NCBI GenBank assembly: GCA_964470195.1
Contig: CAYYBG010000044.1
Coordinates: forward strand, 1-11,704
Reading direction: 5' to 3'
Length of the DNA stretch: 11,704 nucleotides
Source: RFPI01 sp964470195
Lineage (GTDB): Bacteria > Pseudomonadota > Gammaproteobacteria > Burkholderiales > Methylophilaceae
Made by a program: the position numbers and the translations under genes. Positions 1 through 5,445 of the stretch are shown piece after piece (the first letter of the stretch is position 1; every line of letters begins with the position of its first letter). A model generated the notes under the pieces. It worked only from the letters and a program-made list of their open reading frames with translations, ran no database searches and was not told the DNA's origin.

Positions 1-1587
1 CTACTCCCACTCAATTGTAGCAGGAGGTTTGCCTGAAACATCGTAAACAACCCGATTAATACCACGAACCTCATTGATAATGCGATTAGACACTTTAGCC
101 AATAAGCTATAGGGTAATTCTGCCCAATGTGCGGTCATAAAATCACTGGTAATCACTGCCCTTAGGGCCACTACAAAGTCATAAGTGCGACCATCCCCCA
201 TGACTCCCACAGACTTGACTGGCAGAAAAACCGTGAATGCTTGACTGGTTAACTCATACCAAGTTTTGCCTGTCGCATCATCGCGCATATTACGCAGCTC
301 TTCGATAAAAATGGCATCTGCACGGCGCAACAGGTCGGCATAATGTTGATTGACTGCCCCTAGAATTCTGACTCCTAAGCCGGGCCCAGGGAAGGGGTGG
401 CGATACACCATATCATGTGGTAGCCCTAAAGCTTCACCAAGCTCACGTACTTCATCTTTAAAGAGGTCGCGTAACGGCTCAAGCAATTTGAGACCTAACT
501 GCTCTGGTAGACCACCGACATTATGATGACTCTTGATAGTGACTGCTTTTTTGGACTTCGCTCCTCCTGATTCAATCACATCAGGATAAATCGTTCCTTG
601 TGCCAGCCATTTAGCATTTTTGAGTTGTTTGGCTTGGGCTTGAAAGACCTCGACAAACTCTTTGCCAATAATTTTTCGTTTCGCCTCAGGGTCTGCAACG
701 CCATCAAGCTGCTGCATGAATTGTTGAGTGGCATCGACATGAATTACCTTAGCATGCAGGCGACCAGCAAACATTTCCATCACCATTTTGCCTTCATCTA
801 AACGCAACAATCCATGATCAACAAACACACAGGTCAGTTGATCTCCAATGGCACGATGGATCAAAGCAGCTGCTACGCTTGAGTCGACACCACCAGATAG
901 GCCGAGAATGACTTCTTCATTGCCCACTTGCTGGCGAATTTTGGCCACAGCTTCTTCGATATAGTTACCCATGATCCAATCTGGATTTGCTTGGCAAATA
1001 TCCAATACAAAGCGGTTGAGTATGGCGGCGCCTTGTTTTGTGTGAGTCACTTCTGGATGAAACTGCACCGCATAAAATTGTCGGCTTTCATCAGCCATCG
1101 CTGCGATGGGCGTGGTGTCGTTGCTACCAATTACTTGAAATCCAGGGGGCAACTCAGTCACTTTGTCACCATGCGACATCCAAACTTGCAAGATGCCATG
1201 ACCTTGTTCGTTGGTTTTATCCTGAATATCTTTAAATAATTCGGAATGTCCTCTAGCACGCATTTCGGCGTAACCAAACTCACGTTTATGACCAGCTTCG
1301 ACTTTGCCACCAAGTTGTTGTGCCATAGTTTGCATCCCATAGCAGATGCCCAAAACAGGGACCCCCAACTCGAAAACTGCTACAGGTGCTAAATCGGTAT
1401 CCTCTTGATAAACACTTGCATGACTGCCAGACAGCACGATGCCTTTAGGGGCAAAATCTCTCACGAACTCATCAGATACATCACATGGATGAACCTCACA
1501 GTAAACGTGTGCCTCACGAATGCGTCTAGCAATTAGTTGGGTGACTTGAGAGCCGAAATCAAGAATCAGTATTTTGTCATGTGCCAT
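1..1587 (-). CDS. guaA: GMP synthase (glutamine-hydrolysing)
   Basis: Converts XMP to GMP using ATP and ammonia from glutamine, the last step of de novo guanine nucleotide synthesis in the cytosol. The 528-residue protein has the full family layout. An N-terminal class I glutamine amidotransferase domain (about residues 5-200) carries the nucleophile Cys82 in GICYGMQ and His177/Glu179 in QFHPEV. An ATP-pyrophosphatase domain follows with its P-loop SGGVDS at 231-236, then the C-terminal GMP synthase dimerisation domain, which ends in the usual PPATIEWE. The start is fixed by the conserved opening KILILDFGSQ, and the length is normal. It lies 79 bp downstream of guaB on the same strand, so it probably belongs to a guaBA operon. 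The start is odd: no Shine-Dalgarno sequence is seen, and the bases directly upstream are the T-run of a terminator-like hairpin. The stop codon is at the very edge of the window. Confidence 0.98.
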   Translation of the reverse strand: MAHDKILILDFGSQVTQLIARRIREAHVYCEVHPCDVSDEFVRDFAPKGIVLSGSHASVYQEDTDLAPVAVFELGVPVLGICYGMQTMAQQLGGKVEAGHKREFGYAEMRARGHSELFKDIQDKTNEQGHGILQVWMSHGDKVTELPPGFQVIGSNDTTPIAAMADESRQFYAVQFHPEVTHTKQGAAILNRFVLDICQANPDWIMGNYIEEAVAKIRQQVGNEEVILGLSGGVDSSVAAALIHRAIGDQLTCVFVDHGLLRLDEGKMVMEMFAGRLHAKVIHVDATQQFMQQLDGVADPEAKRKIIGKEFVEVFQAQAKQLKNAKWLAQGTIYPDVIESGGAKSKKAVTIKSHHNVGGLPEQLGLKLLEPLRDLFKDEVRELGEALGLPHDMVYRHPFPGPGLGVRILGAVNQHYADLLRRADAIFIEELRNMRDDATGKTWYELTSQAFTVFLPVKSVGVMGDGRTYDFVVALRAVITSDFMTAHWAELPYSLLAKVSNRIINEVRGINRVVYDVSGKPPATIEWE

Positions 1588-1614
1588 AAAAAATGAGCGG
1601 AGGGTGACTCCGCT
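1588..1614 (-). terminator. terminator-like hairpin abutting the guaA start (possible attenuator)
   Basis: Read on the minus strand, AGCGGAG (1614-1608) and CTCCGCT (1602-1596) form a perfect 7-bp stem with the loop TCACC. This is followed by CA and six T residues (1593-1588) that run directly into the guaA ATG at 1587. The shape is that of an intrinsic terminator lying inside the guaB-guaA operon. It could reduce guaA expression relative to guaB, act as a conditional attenuator, or end transcripts that start at guaB. The structure is seen directly; its activity is inferred. Confidence 0.6.
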
Positions 1615-1666
1615 TTATCAGGGTTGATATTGCTTCAGCAGTATTTTGCTAAATAGACAATATGAA

Positions 1667-3127
1667 TTAATCAATATGATAGTTTGGGGCTTCTTTGGTA
1701 ATTTGTACGTCATGCACATGCGACTCACGCATTCCAGCCGATGTGATTTGAACAAACTCTGCCTTTTCTCGCATTTGTTGAATGGTTTGACAACCCACAT
1801 AGCCCATAGAGGCTCTTAGACCTCCCATAAGTTGATGTACTACAGCAATCATGCTGCCTTTGTAAGGGACGCGTCCTTCAATGCCTTCTGGGACTAATTT
1901 GTCGGCATTGCCGTTAGTGTCTTGGAAGTAACGATCGCTTGAGCCTTTTTGCATTGCACCGATTGAACCCATACCTCGGTAGGATTTATAGGAGCGACCT
2001 TGGAACAATTCAATTTCACCAGGGGCTTCTTCTGTGCCTGCAAACATGCCACCCAACATCACTGAATAAGCGCCCGCAGCAATTGCTTTGGCAATATCGC
2101 CTGAGTAGCGGATACCACCATCCGCAATAAATGGCACACCAGTATCTTTTAGTGCTTCAGCCACATTTGCCACTGCAGTAATTTGAGGCACACCTACACC
2201 AGCTACAATACGGGTTGTACAAATAGAACCAGGACCTATGCCAACTTTAACACCATCAGCCCCCGCATCTACTAAAGCTTTGGCAGCACTGCCAGTGGCG
2301 ATATTTCCACCAATCACTTGTACTTTTGGGAAGTTGTTTTTCACCCATTTCACGCGGTCAAGCACACCTTGCGAGTGACCATGAGCAGTATCTACCACAA
2401 TCACATCCACACCTGCTTCAGCCAGCGCCGCAACCCGCTCTTCAGTACCTTCACCGACACCGACTGCTGCACCGACACAGAGACGGCCGCGTTCATCTTT
2501 GCAGGCTAAGGGGTGATCGCTGGACTTTTGGATATCTTTAACGGTGATTAAACCCTTGAGGTTGAAATCTTTATCGATGACCAATACGCGTTCAAGACGA
2601 TGTTGATGTAACAAGGACATAATATTTTCACGACTGGCGCCTTCATGGACTGTCACTAAGCGCTCTTGCGGGGTCATAATATGGCTAACTGCTTGGTCTA
2701 AATTGGTTTCAAAGCGCAAATCTCGATTGGTCACGATACCAATCACTTTTGAACCATCTACCACAGGTAGACCTGATATTTTGTGTTGTTTAGTGAGTGC
2801 TAAAACATCACGTACCGTCATATTCGGTTGAATGGTAATAGGATCATTGACCACTCCAGACTCAAAGCGTTTGACGCGCGCTACATGCGCAGCTTGCATT
2901 TCCGGTGTCATATTCTTATGGATAATACCGATGCCACCCTCTTGGGCCAAAGCAATCGCTAATGGGGCTTCGGTGACTGTGTCCATGGCAGCAGATACCA
3001 AGGGAATATTGAGACGGATAGTGCGGGTTAACTGGGTGGCGAGACTGACTTCGCGAGGGAGCACGTTGGAGTGTGCAGGAACGAGTAATACATCATCAAA
3101 AGTGAGCGCATTTTGAATCAAACGCAT
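1667..3127 (-). CDS. guaB: Inosine-5'-monophosphate dehydrogenase
   Basis: Oxidises IMP to XMP with NAD+, the committed step towards GMP, and feeds GuaA encoded next. The 486-residue protein has the standard size. A TIM-barrel domain is split by a tandem CBS (Bateman) module at about residues 92-202. The catalytic loop GPGSICTTR holds the IMP-attacking Cys303. The phosphate-binding part FIADGGIRYSGD lies near 333-344, and the mobile flap carries the Arg399-Tyr400 pair used for water activation. The start at 3127 is supported by the family N-terminus (RLIQNALTFDDVLLVP) and by an AGGA-type ribosome binding site about 8-9 nt upstream. A TTGTCC-17-TATAAT promoter lies just upstream, so guaB is likely transcribed independently of rnfH/ratA. 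Nothing in the protein is unusual. Confidence 0.98.
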   Translation of the reverse strand: MRLIQNALTFDDVLLVPAHSNVLPREVSLATQLTRTIRLNIPLVSAAMDTVTEAPLAIALAQEGGIGIIHKNMTPEMQAAHVARVKRFESGVVNDPITIQPNMTVRDVLALTKQHKISGLPVVDGSKVIGIVTNRDLRFETNLDQAVSHIMTPQERLVTVHEGASRENIMSLLHQHRLERVLVIDKDFNLKGLITVKDIQKSSDHPLACKDERGRLCVGAAVGVGEGTEERVAALAEAGVDVIVVDTAHGHSQGVLDRVKWVKNNFPKVQVIGGNIATGSAAKALVDAGADGVKVGIGPGSICTTRIVAGVGVPQITAVANVAEALKDTGVPFIADGGIRYSGDIAKAIAAGAYSVMLGGMFAGTEEAPGEIELFQGRSYKSYRGMGSIGAMQKGSSDRYFQDTNGNADKLVPEGIEGRVPYKGSMIAVVHQLMGGLRASMGYVGCQTIQQMREKAEFVQITSAGMRESHVHDVQITKEAPNYHID

Positions 3128-3153
3128 ATTGATATTCCTTGTTTCAAAAGCAA

Positions 3154-3182
3154 ATTATACCGATTTATGTGTAATCGGACAA
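3154..3182 (-). promoter_or_regulatory. sigma70-type promoter of guaB(A)
   Basis: On the minus strand a TTGTCC hexamer (3182-3177, 4 of 6 consensus) is followed after 17 bp by a perfect TATAAT (3159-3154). The expected transcript start is near 3147, giving a short leader of about 20 nt before the guaB ATG at 3127. Position and spacing fit a housekeeping promoter. No experiment supports it here. Confidence 0.65.
3160..3178. promoter_or_regulatory. dyad in the guaB promoter spacer (possible operator)
   Basis: CCGATT (3160-3165) and AATCGG (3173-3178) form a perfect 6-7-6 inverted repeat. It fills most of the spacer between the guaB -10 and -35 hexamers and overlaps the edge of each. This is where a repressor would block polymerase. 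It does not resemble the enterobacterial PurR box (ACGCAAACGTTTGCGT), so the binding protein, if any, is unknown. A chance dyad is possible. Confidence 0.35.
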
Positions 3183-3225
3183 ACCCTGACTGAGGATTGA
3201 TTAGGCAAATAAAAGTGAACTGGAT

Positions 3226-3528
3226 TTACTCTTCGGCCTCTCCGCCACCTTTGCGCATTACTTTTCCTTCAGCTGCGCGTTGACGACGAACCTCTTTGGG
3301 ATCAGCAATTAAGGCGCGATAAATTTCAACTCTGTCCATATGGCGCAACACCGTGTCAAGTGATACCAGCTTGCCAAACACACCCACTTTATTCACCGTT
3401 AAATCAATCTCTGGAAATTGATCGATTATTTTGGATTGTCGTATCGCCTGTTCGGCGGTCATTCCCTCTTTAAATTTAACTGGAATAATGACCTGTTTTT
3501 TTGGTAGCGCAAAAGCTACTTCAACCAT
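3226..3528 (-). CDS. rnfH: RnfH family ubiquitin-like beta-grasp protein
   Basis: Small soluble protein of the RnfH (UPF0125) family, a ubiquitin/ThiS-like beta-grasp fold. It is usually encoded next to ratA; its biochemical role is not settled in any organism I know of, despite the name borrowed from the Rnf complex. The 100-residue form chosen here begins MVEVAFALPKKQ, matching the family's usual V-E-V-x-(Y/F)-ALP opening, and ends in a charged tail (QRAAEGKVMRKGGGEAEE). The frame is open further upstream to a TTG at 3591 (121 residues). That start would lie inside ratA and add a non-family extension, so the ATG at 3528 is preferred; only a weak GAAGAA ribosome site precedes it. It follows ratA by 28 bp and is probably co-transcribed with it. 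No rnf operon is visible in the window. Confidence 0.88.
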   Translation of the reverse strand: MVEVAFALPKKQVIIPVKFKEGMTAEQAIRQSKIIDQFPEIDLTVNKVGVFGKLVSLDTVLRHMDRVEIYRALIADPKEVRRQRAAEGKVMRKGGGEAEE

Positions 3529-3556
3529 TTTTTCTTCACTATTAGGATTCAATTGA

Positions 3557-3991
3557 TTAGCCTTTAAACACTTGATCCGCTCTGCTGACAAAGGAATCTA
3601 CAAATGTATTCGCAATATGATGGAATACTGGGGAGATGATTTTACCCAAAATTGGATTGGAAAACTCATAGTCTAGAACAAATACTATCTTGCAAGCTCC
3701 CTCGCCCAAAGGAATAAAGTCCCAATTGCCTTGGAAATGTTTAAATGGGCCGTCATGTAAGTGCATTTGCATTTGATGAGGAAACTGCTTTTGATTACGG
3801 GTGCTAAAAAATTGTTTGAGACCATGGTAATCAATATGGATGGTGGCGTGTGTGACAGACTCAGTTCGCTCATGTACTTCAACTCCACCACACCAAGGCA
3901 GAAACTGTTGGTAATGTTCTACATCATCAACCAAGTTGAACATTTGCTCGGCAGTGTGATGTACCAATACTGTTTTTTCAACTTTAACCAT
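3557..3991 (-). CDS. ratA: RatA/Coq10-type START-domain protein
   Basis: A 144-residue member of the RatA / polyketide-cyclase-like START family (related to Coq10), a helix-grip fold with a hydrophobic cavity. In E. coli RatA has been described as binding the 50S subunit and inhibiting subunit joining, while the Coq10 relatives bind ubiquinone. Which role applies here cannot be read from sequence. Family features are the opening VEKTVLVHHTAEQMFNLVDDVEHY, the FLPWC motif at about 30-34, and the C-terminal amphipathic helix after NPILGKIISPVF. The gene diverges from smpB across an 80-bp gap and is followed by rnfH, a pairing widely conserved in beta- and gammaproteobacteria. The start matches the family N-terminus, but no good Shine-Dalgarno sequence is seen before the ATG at 3991. 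Confidence 0.93.
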   Translation of the reverse strand: MVKVEKTVLVHHTAEQMFNLVDDVEHYQQFLPWCGGVEVHERTESVTHATIHIDYHGLKQFFSTRNQKQFPHQMQMHLHDGPFKHFQGNWDFIPLGEGACKIVFVLDYEFSNPILGKIISPVFHHIANTFVDSFVSRADQVFKG

Positions 3992-4030
3992 TTATATAGG
4001 ACGTGCTTTCTTGCTTTTCGTTGTCTAGAG

Positions 4031-4046
4031 TAAAATAGCTATTTTA
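4031..4046. promoter_or_regulatory. perfect 16-bp palindrome between ratA and smpB
   Basis: TAAAATAGCTATTTTA reads the same on both strands and lies in the 80-bp divergent gap, 25 bp before the smpB ATG. Each half contains TAAAAT, a good -10-like hexamer, facing smpB on the plus strand and ratA on the minus strand. It may therefore be a shared pair of -10 elements, or an operator controlling both genes. Convincing -35 hexamers at 17-bp spacing were not found on either side, so the promoter reading is tentative. Confidence 0.4.
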
Positions 4047-4071
4047 AGCTATCAGCACTATTCCTGTCCCC

Positions 4072-4524
4072 ATGAGCATTGCACAAAATAAAAAAGCTTT
4101 TTTCGATTATTTTATCGAGGAAAAATATGAAGCCGGTATTGTATTAGAGGGCTGGGAGGTGAAAGCGATAAGAGATAATCGTGTTAATCTGAAAGAGGCT
4201 TATGTCATTATTCAACGTGGTGAAATCTATTTGATTGGTTGCCATGTGACACCACTTGGCGCAGCTTCTACCCATGTCAGACCTGATGCTATTCGCACTC
4301 GCAAGCTACTGCTTCATAAAGAAGAAATTGCCAAACTAATAGGAAAAGTTGAAAGAGCAGGCTATACCTTGGTGCCATTGGATATGCACTATAAAAATGG
4401 GCGAATCAAAATTCAAATTGGTTTGGCCAAGGGTAAGAAACAATATGACAAGCGTCAGGCAGAAAAAGAAAAAGACTGGAAACGAGAGCAGGGCGCCATT
4501 ATGAAGAGTCACAATAAAAAATAA
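4072..4524 (+). CDS. smpB: tmRNA-binding protein SmpB (SsrA-binding protein)
   Basis: Binds the tRNA-like domain of tmRNA and delivers it with EF-Tu to ribosomes stalled on broken messages, taking the place of an anticodon stem in trans-translation. The 150-residue protein shows the family core: N-terminal NKKAFFDYFIEEKYEAGIVL, then the conserved GWEVKAIRDNRVNLKEAY, HVTPL and RTRKLLLH segments. It ends in the basic tail KGKKQYDKRQAEKEKDWKRE, which folds as a helix in the mRNA channel. Length is normal. The gene lies 138 bp upstream of ssrA on the same strand, putting both partners of the rescue system together. No clear Shine-Dalgarno sequence precedes the ATG, but the start is fixed by the family N-terminus. 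No obvious terminator separates it from ssrA, so read-through into ssrA is possible. Confidence 0.97.
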   Translation: MSIAQNKKAFFDYFIEEKYEAGIVLEGWEVKAIRDNRVNLKEAYVIIQRGEIYLIGCHVTPLGAASTHVRPDAIRTRKLLLHKEEIAKLIGKVERAGYTLVPLDMHYKNGRIKIQIGLAKGKKQYDKRQAEKEKDWKREQGAIMKSHNKK

Positions 4525-4583
4525 TCAGCTTGATCAATCAAGTCTAGCGCAATGATTAATCCAAGCAGTATCAATTAAAAGCG

Positions 4584-4589
4584 TATAAT
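4584..4589 (+). promoter_or_regulatory. possible -10 element of ssrA
   Basis: A perfect TATAAT lies in the smpB-ssrA gap, 73 bp before the mature tmRNA 5' end. tmRNA precursors are trimmed at the 5' end by RNase P, so a leader of this size is acceptable. The bases 17 bp upstream (around CCAAGC) do not resemble a -35 hexamer, which keeps confidence low. A second, weaker TATCAT at 4647-4652 is an alternative closer to the gene. Confidence 0.3.
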
Positions 4590-4662
4590 AATGATGTTGA
4601 GTTGAAATTTAACTTTTCATCCCCAACTTAAAAACACTCACACAAATATCATTCATGAATTC

Positions 4663-5026
4663 GGGGCCGACCCGGTTTCGACGTGGGTTGCAAAGCAGTG
4701 CAGGGCATACCGAGGCTCAGTTCCCTCGTAAATACAGCTGAAAAAGTATAGTCGCAAACGACGAAACTTACGCTCTAGCCGCTTAATCCGGCTGGACGCT
4801 GCACCACCTCTCCCGTGGGGTGGATGGCGCAAGCCATGGCAGCGTCATATACACGGGATATGTGGGATGTTGGGTTACTTAACATGTCACGAGATCCAAG
4901 GTAACTCGCCTGAGCTATGTTTGCTCGTTGACGCGGTCTCAGGTTAAATTTAACAACACAGCTAAGTATGTAGAACTGTCTGTAGAGGGCTTGCGGACGG
5001 GGGTTCGATTCCCCCCGGCTCCACCA
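4663..5026 (+). ncRNA. ssrA: transfer-messenger RNA (tmRNA)
   Basis: A one-piece tmRNA of about 364 nt, the RNA partner of SmpB in ribosome rescue and tagging for proteolysis. The 5' strand GGGGCCG (4663-4669) pairs with CGGCTCC (5016-5022, one G-U), followed by discriminator A and encoded CCA (5024-5026), forming the alanine-type acceptor stem. The 5' tRNA-like part has the hallmark GACCCGGTTTCGACGTGGG, and the T arm is GGGGG-TTCGATT-CCCCC. The tag reading frame follows the conserved TAGTC at 4754 and encodes ANDETYALAA. Pseudoknot-forming stems are expected between the tag and the T arm and were not drawn in detail. A strong terminator follows directly. The final 19 nt of the gene, from the T loop to CCA, are part of a 52-bp repeat found again downstream, a pattern expected if this 3' end is or was an integration site. 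Confidence 0.97.
4754..4786 (+). other. tmRNA proteolysis-tag reading frame (ANDETYALAA)
   Basis: The resume codon GCA at 4754 begins ANDETYALAA, ended by TAA at 4784-4786. The ANDE start and ALAA end match the proteobacterial tag recognised by ClpXP/SspB, and differ from E. coli ANDENYALAA at one residue (T for N). The alanine at the tag start is the one encoded as resume codon; the tRNA-like domain adds another alanine before it. Confidence 0.95.
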
Positions 5027-5059
5027 AATAAAAAAGGTCACCATGAGGTGGCCTTTTTT
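5008..5059 (+). repeat. left copy of 52-bp direct repeat (ssrA 3' end plus terminator)
   Basis: Starts at ATTCCCCCC in the tmRNA T loop, runs through the acceptor strand and CCA, and ends in the terminator T-run. It is identical over 52 bp to 5187-5238. Perfect repeats of a tRNA or tmRNA 3' end next to the gene are the usual signature of attL/attR left by tyrosine-recombinase integration. Tandem duplication is the alternative. Confidence 0.9.
5030..5059 (+). terminator. intrinsic terminator of ssrA
   Basis: AAAAAA, then GGTCACC (5036-5042) pairing with GGTGGCC (5047-5053; 7 pairs, one U-G) around the loop ATGA, then six T residues. It sits four bases after the encoded CCA. The A-run before the stem could extend it by pairing with the T-run. 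Confidence 0.88.
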
Positions 5060-5186
5060 GTTTGTGAAGGGGAGGATGAGAACCCCCACGGGTTCGACTA
5101 AGCAAGCACGGCTTGCTTGGACGCGGAACGTAGTGGAGCGGGCCTGAAAGGCCGAAGTCATCGCAGATGCAATGCGATGGCTGAGC
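5060..5186. repeat. hairpin-rich 127-bp segment between the ssrA 3'-end repeats
   Basis: No gene is recognisable, but the segment is densely self-complementary. GAACCC/GGGTTC (5080-5085/5090-5095) form the first hairpin. CTAAGCAAGC/GCTTGCTTGG (5098-5107/5111-5120, one T-G) form the second, GGCCT/AGGCC (5141-5145/5149-5153) the third, and CATCGCA/TGCGATG (5159-5165/5173-5179) the fourth. GTGGAGC (5133-5139) can also pair with GCTCCAC in the repeat just downstream (5197-5203). GGGTTCGA at 5090-5097 copies the tmRNA T-arm bases at 5001-5008. It resembles a REP/MITE-like structured repeat or the core of a small RNA. Its richer GC differs from the AT-rich DNA that follows. An open frame on the opposite strand here appears to be a by-product. 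The nature of the segment is unknown. Confidence 0.6.
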
Positions 5187-5238
5187 ATTCCCCCCGGCTC
5201 CACCAAATAAAAAAGGTCACCATGAGGTGGCCTTTTTT
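5187..5238 (+). repeat. right copy of 52-bp direct repeat (detached ssrA 3' end plus terminator)
   Basis: Identical to 5008-5059 and 179 bp downstream of it. It carries the 3' half of the T arm, the acceptor strand with CCA, and the terminator, but not the rest of the tmRNA. It is therefore an orphan 3' end, as expected for the distal attachment site of an integrated and later deleted element. Confidence 0.9.
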
Positions 5239-5239
5239 T
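5209..5239 (+). terminator. second, identical intrinsic terminator
   Basis: The same GGTCACC-ATGA-GGTGGCC hairpin (5215-5232), here followed by seven T residues. It would end any transcript reading through the first terminator or starting inside the 127-bp segment, and isolates ssrA from ahpC. Confidence 0.85.
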
Positions 5240-5330
5240 ATTATTTTGACAACTAATTAGCCTTTTTAGACTCATATATTAGATATGCTTAACATAAGTA
5301 ATATTTATTAAAAACATTTAAATAATAAAT

Positions 5331-5359
5331 TTTACTTTATTTTATTGCATCTCTACAAT
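5331..5359 (+). promoter_or_regulatory. candidate ahpC promoter
   Basis: TTTACT (5331-5336, 4 of 6) and TACAAT (5354-5359, 5 of 6) are separated by 17 bp. The transcript would start near 5366 and carry a leader of about 80 nt containing the direct repeats at 5377-5403. In such AT-rich DNA this match could arise by chance. Confidence 0.35.
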
Positions 5360-5376
5360 GCGCTTCGTGATCAAGA

Positions 5377-5403
5377 TGTGACAACATAAATTGTGAACAT
5401 AAA
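5377..5403 (+). repeat. imperfect direct repeats upstream of ahpC
   Basis: TGTGACAACATAAA (5377-5390) is followed by TGTGAACATAAA (5392-5403), the second copy lacking two bases. Two similar half-sites about 15 bp apart are a common layout for a dimeric or tandem regulator. The regulator is unknown and the repeat may be fortuitous. Confidence 0.4.
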
Positions 5404-5433
5404 GTGATAATTTTTTTAACCTGTTAATGATGT

Positions 5434-5440
5434 AAAGGAG
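5434..5440 (+). promoter_or_regulatory. ahpC ribosome binding site deciding between two ATGs
   Basis: AAAGGAG at 5434-5440 precedes two adjacent ATG codons. It lies only 2 nt from ATG 5443 but 5 nt from ATG 5446, so the second is the better placed and gives the family-standard MSL N-terminus. Confidence 0.75.
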
Positions 5441-5445
5441 TCATG

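Larger units (their letters stand above)
5240..5445. other. AT-rich intergenic region upstream of ahpC
   Basis: About 200 bp of strongly AT-rich DNA without a gene. The bases suggest a curved upstream region of the ahpC promoter, with A/T tracts around 5301-5345. No clear four-part OxyR motif (ATAG-N7-CTAT-N7-ATAG-N7-CTAT) was recognised by eye. A pair of imperfect direct repeats and a candidate promoter are listed separately. Confidence 0.6.

Noticed and set aside
928..1239. Open frames of about 60-100 codons on the plus strand inside guaA, and similar ones inside guaB, dnaX and ratA.
   Set aside because: They are shadows of strongly conserved genes on the other strand, with no ribosome sites or recognisable protein features.
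4529..4542. CTTGA-TCAA-TCAAG hairpin just after smpB as a terminator.
   Set aside because: The stem is only 5 bp, AT-rich, and has no T-run after it.
5187..5205. Second GGCTCCACCA sequence as the end of another tRNA or tmRNA gene.
   Set aside because: There is no matching 5' acceptor strand, D arm or anticodon arm upstream within a suitable distance. Only the 3' part of the tmRNA is present.
4775..5275. A 166-codon open frame on the minus strand, antisense to ssrA and the downstream repeat.
   Set aside because: It reads the tmRNA, its terminator and the duplicated 3' end backwards. Its GESNPRPQ-like part is the usual artefact of translating tRNA T-arm/acceptor DNA in reverse, and it contains repeated segments only because the DNA is duplicated.
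5301..5330. ATTTATT/AATAAAT inverted repeat in the ahpC upstream region as an operator.
   Set aside because: It is a low-complexity A/T stretch where such matches arise easily by chance.
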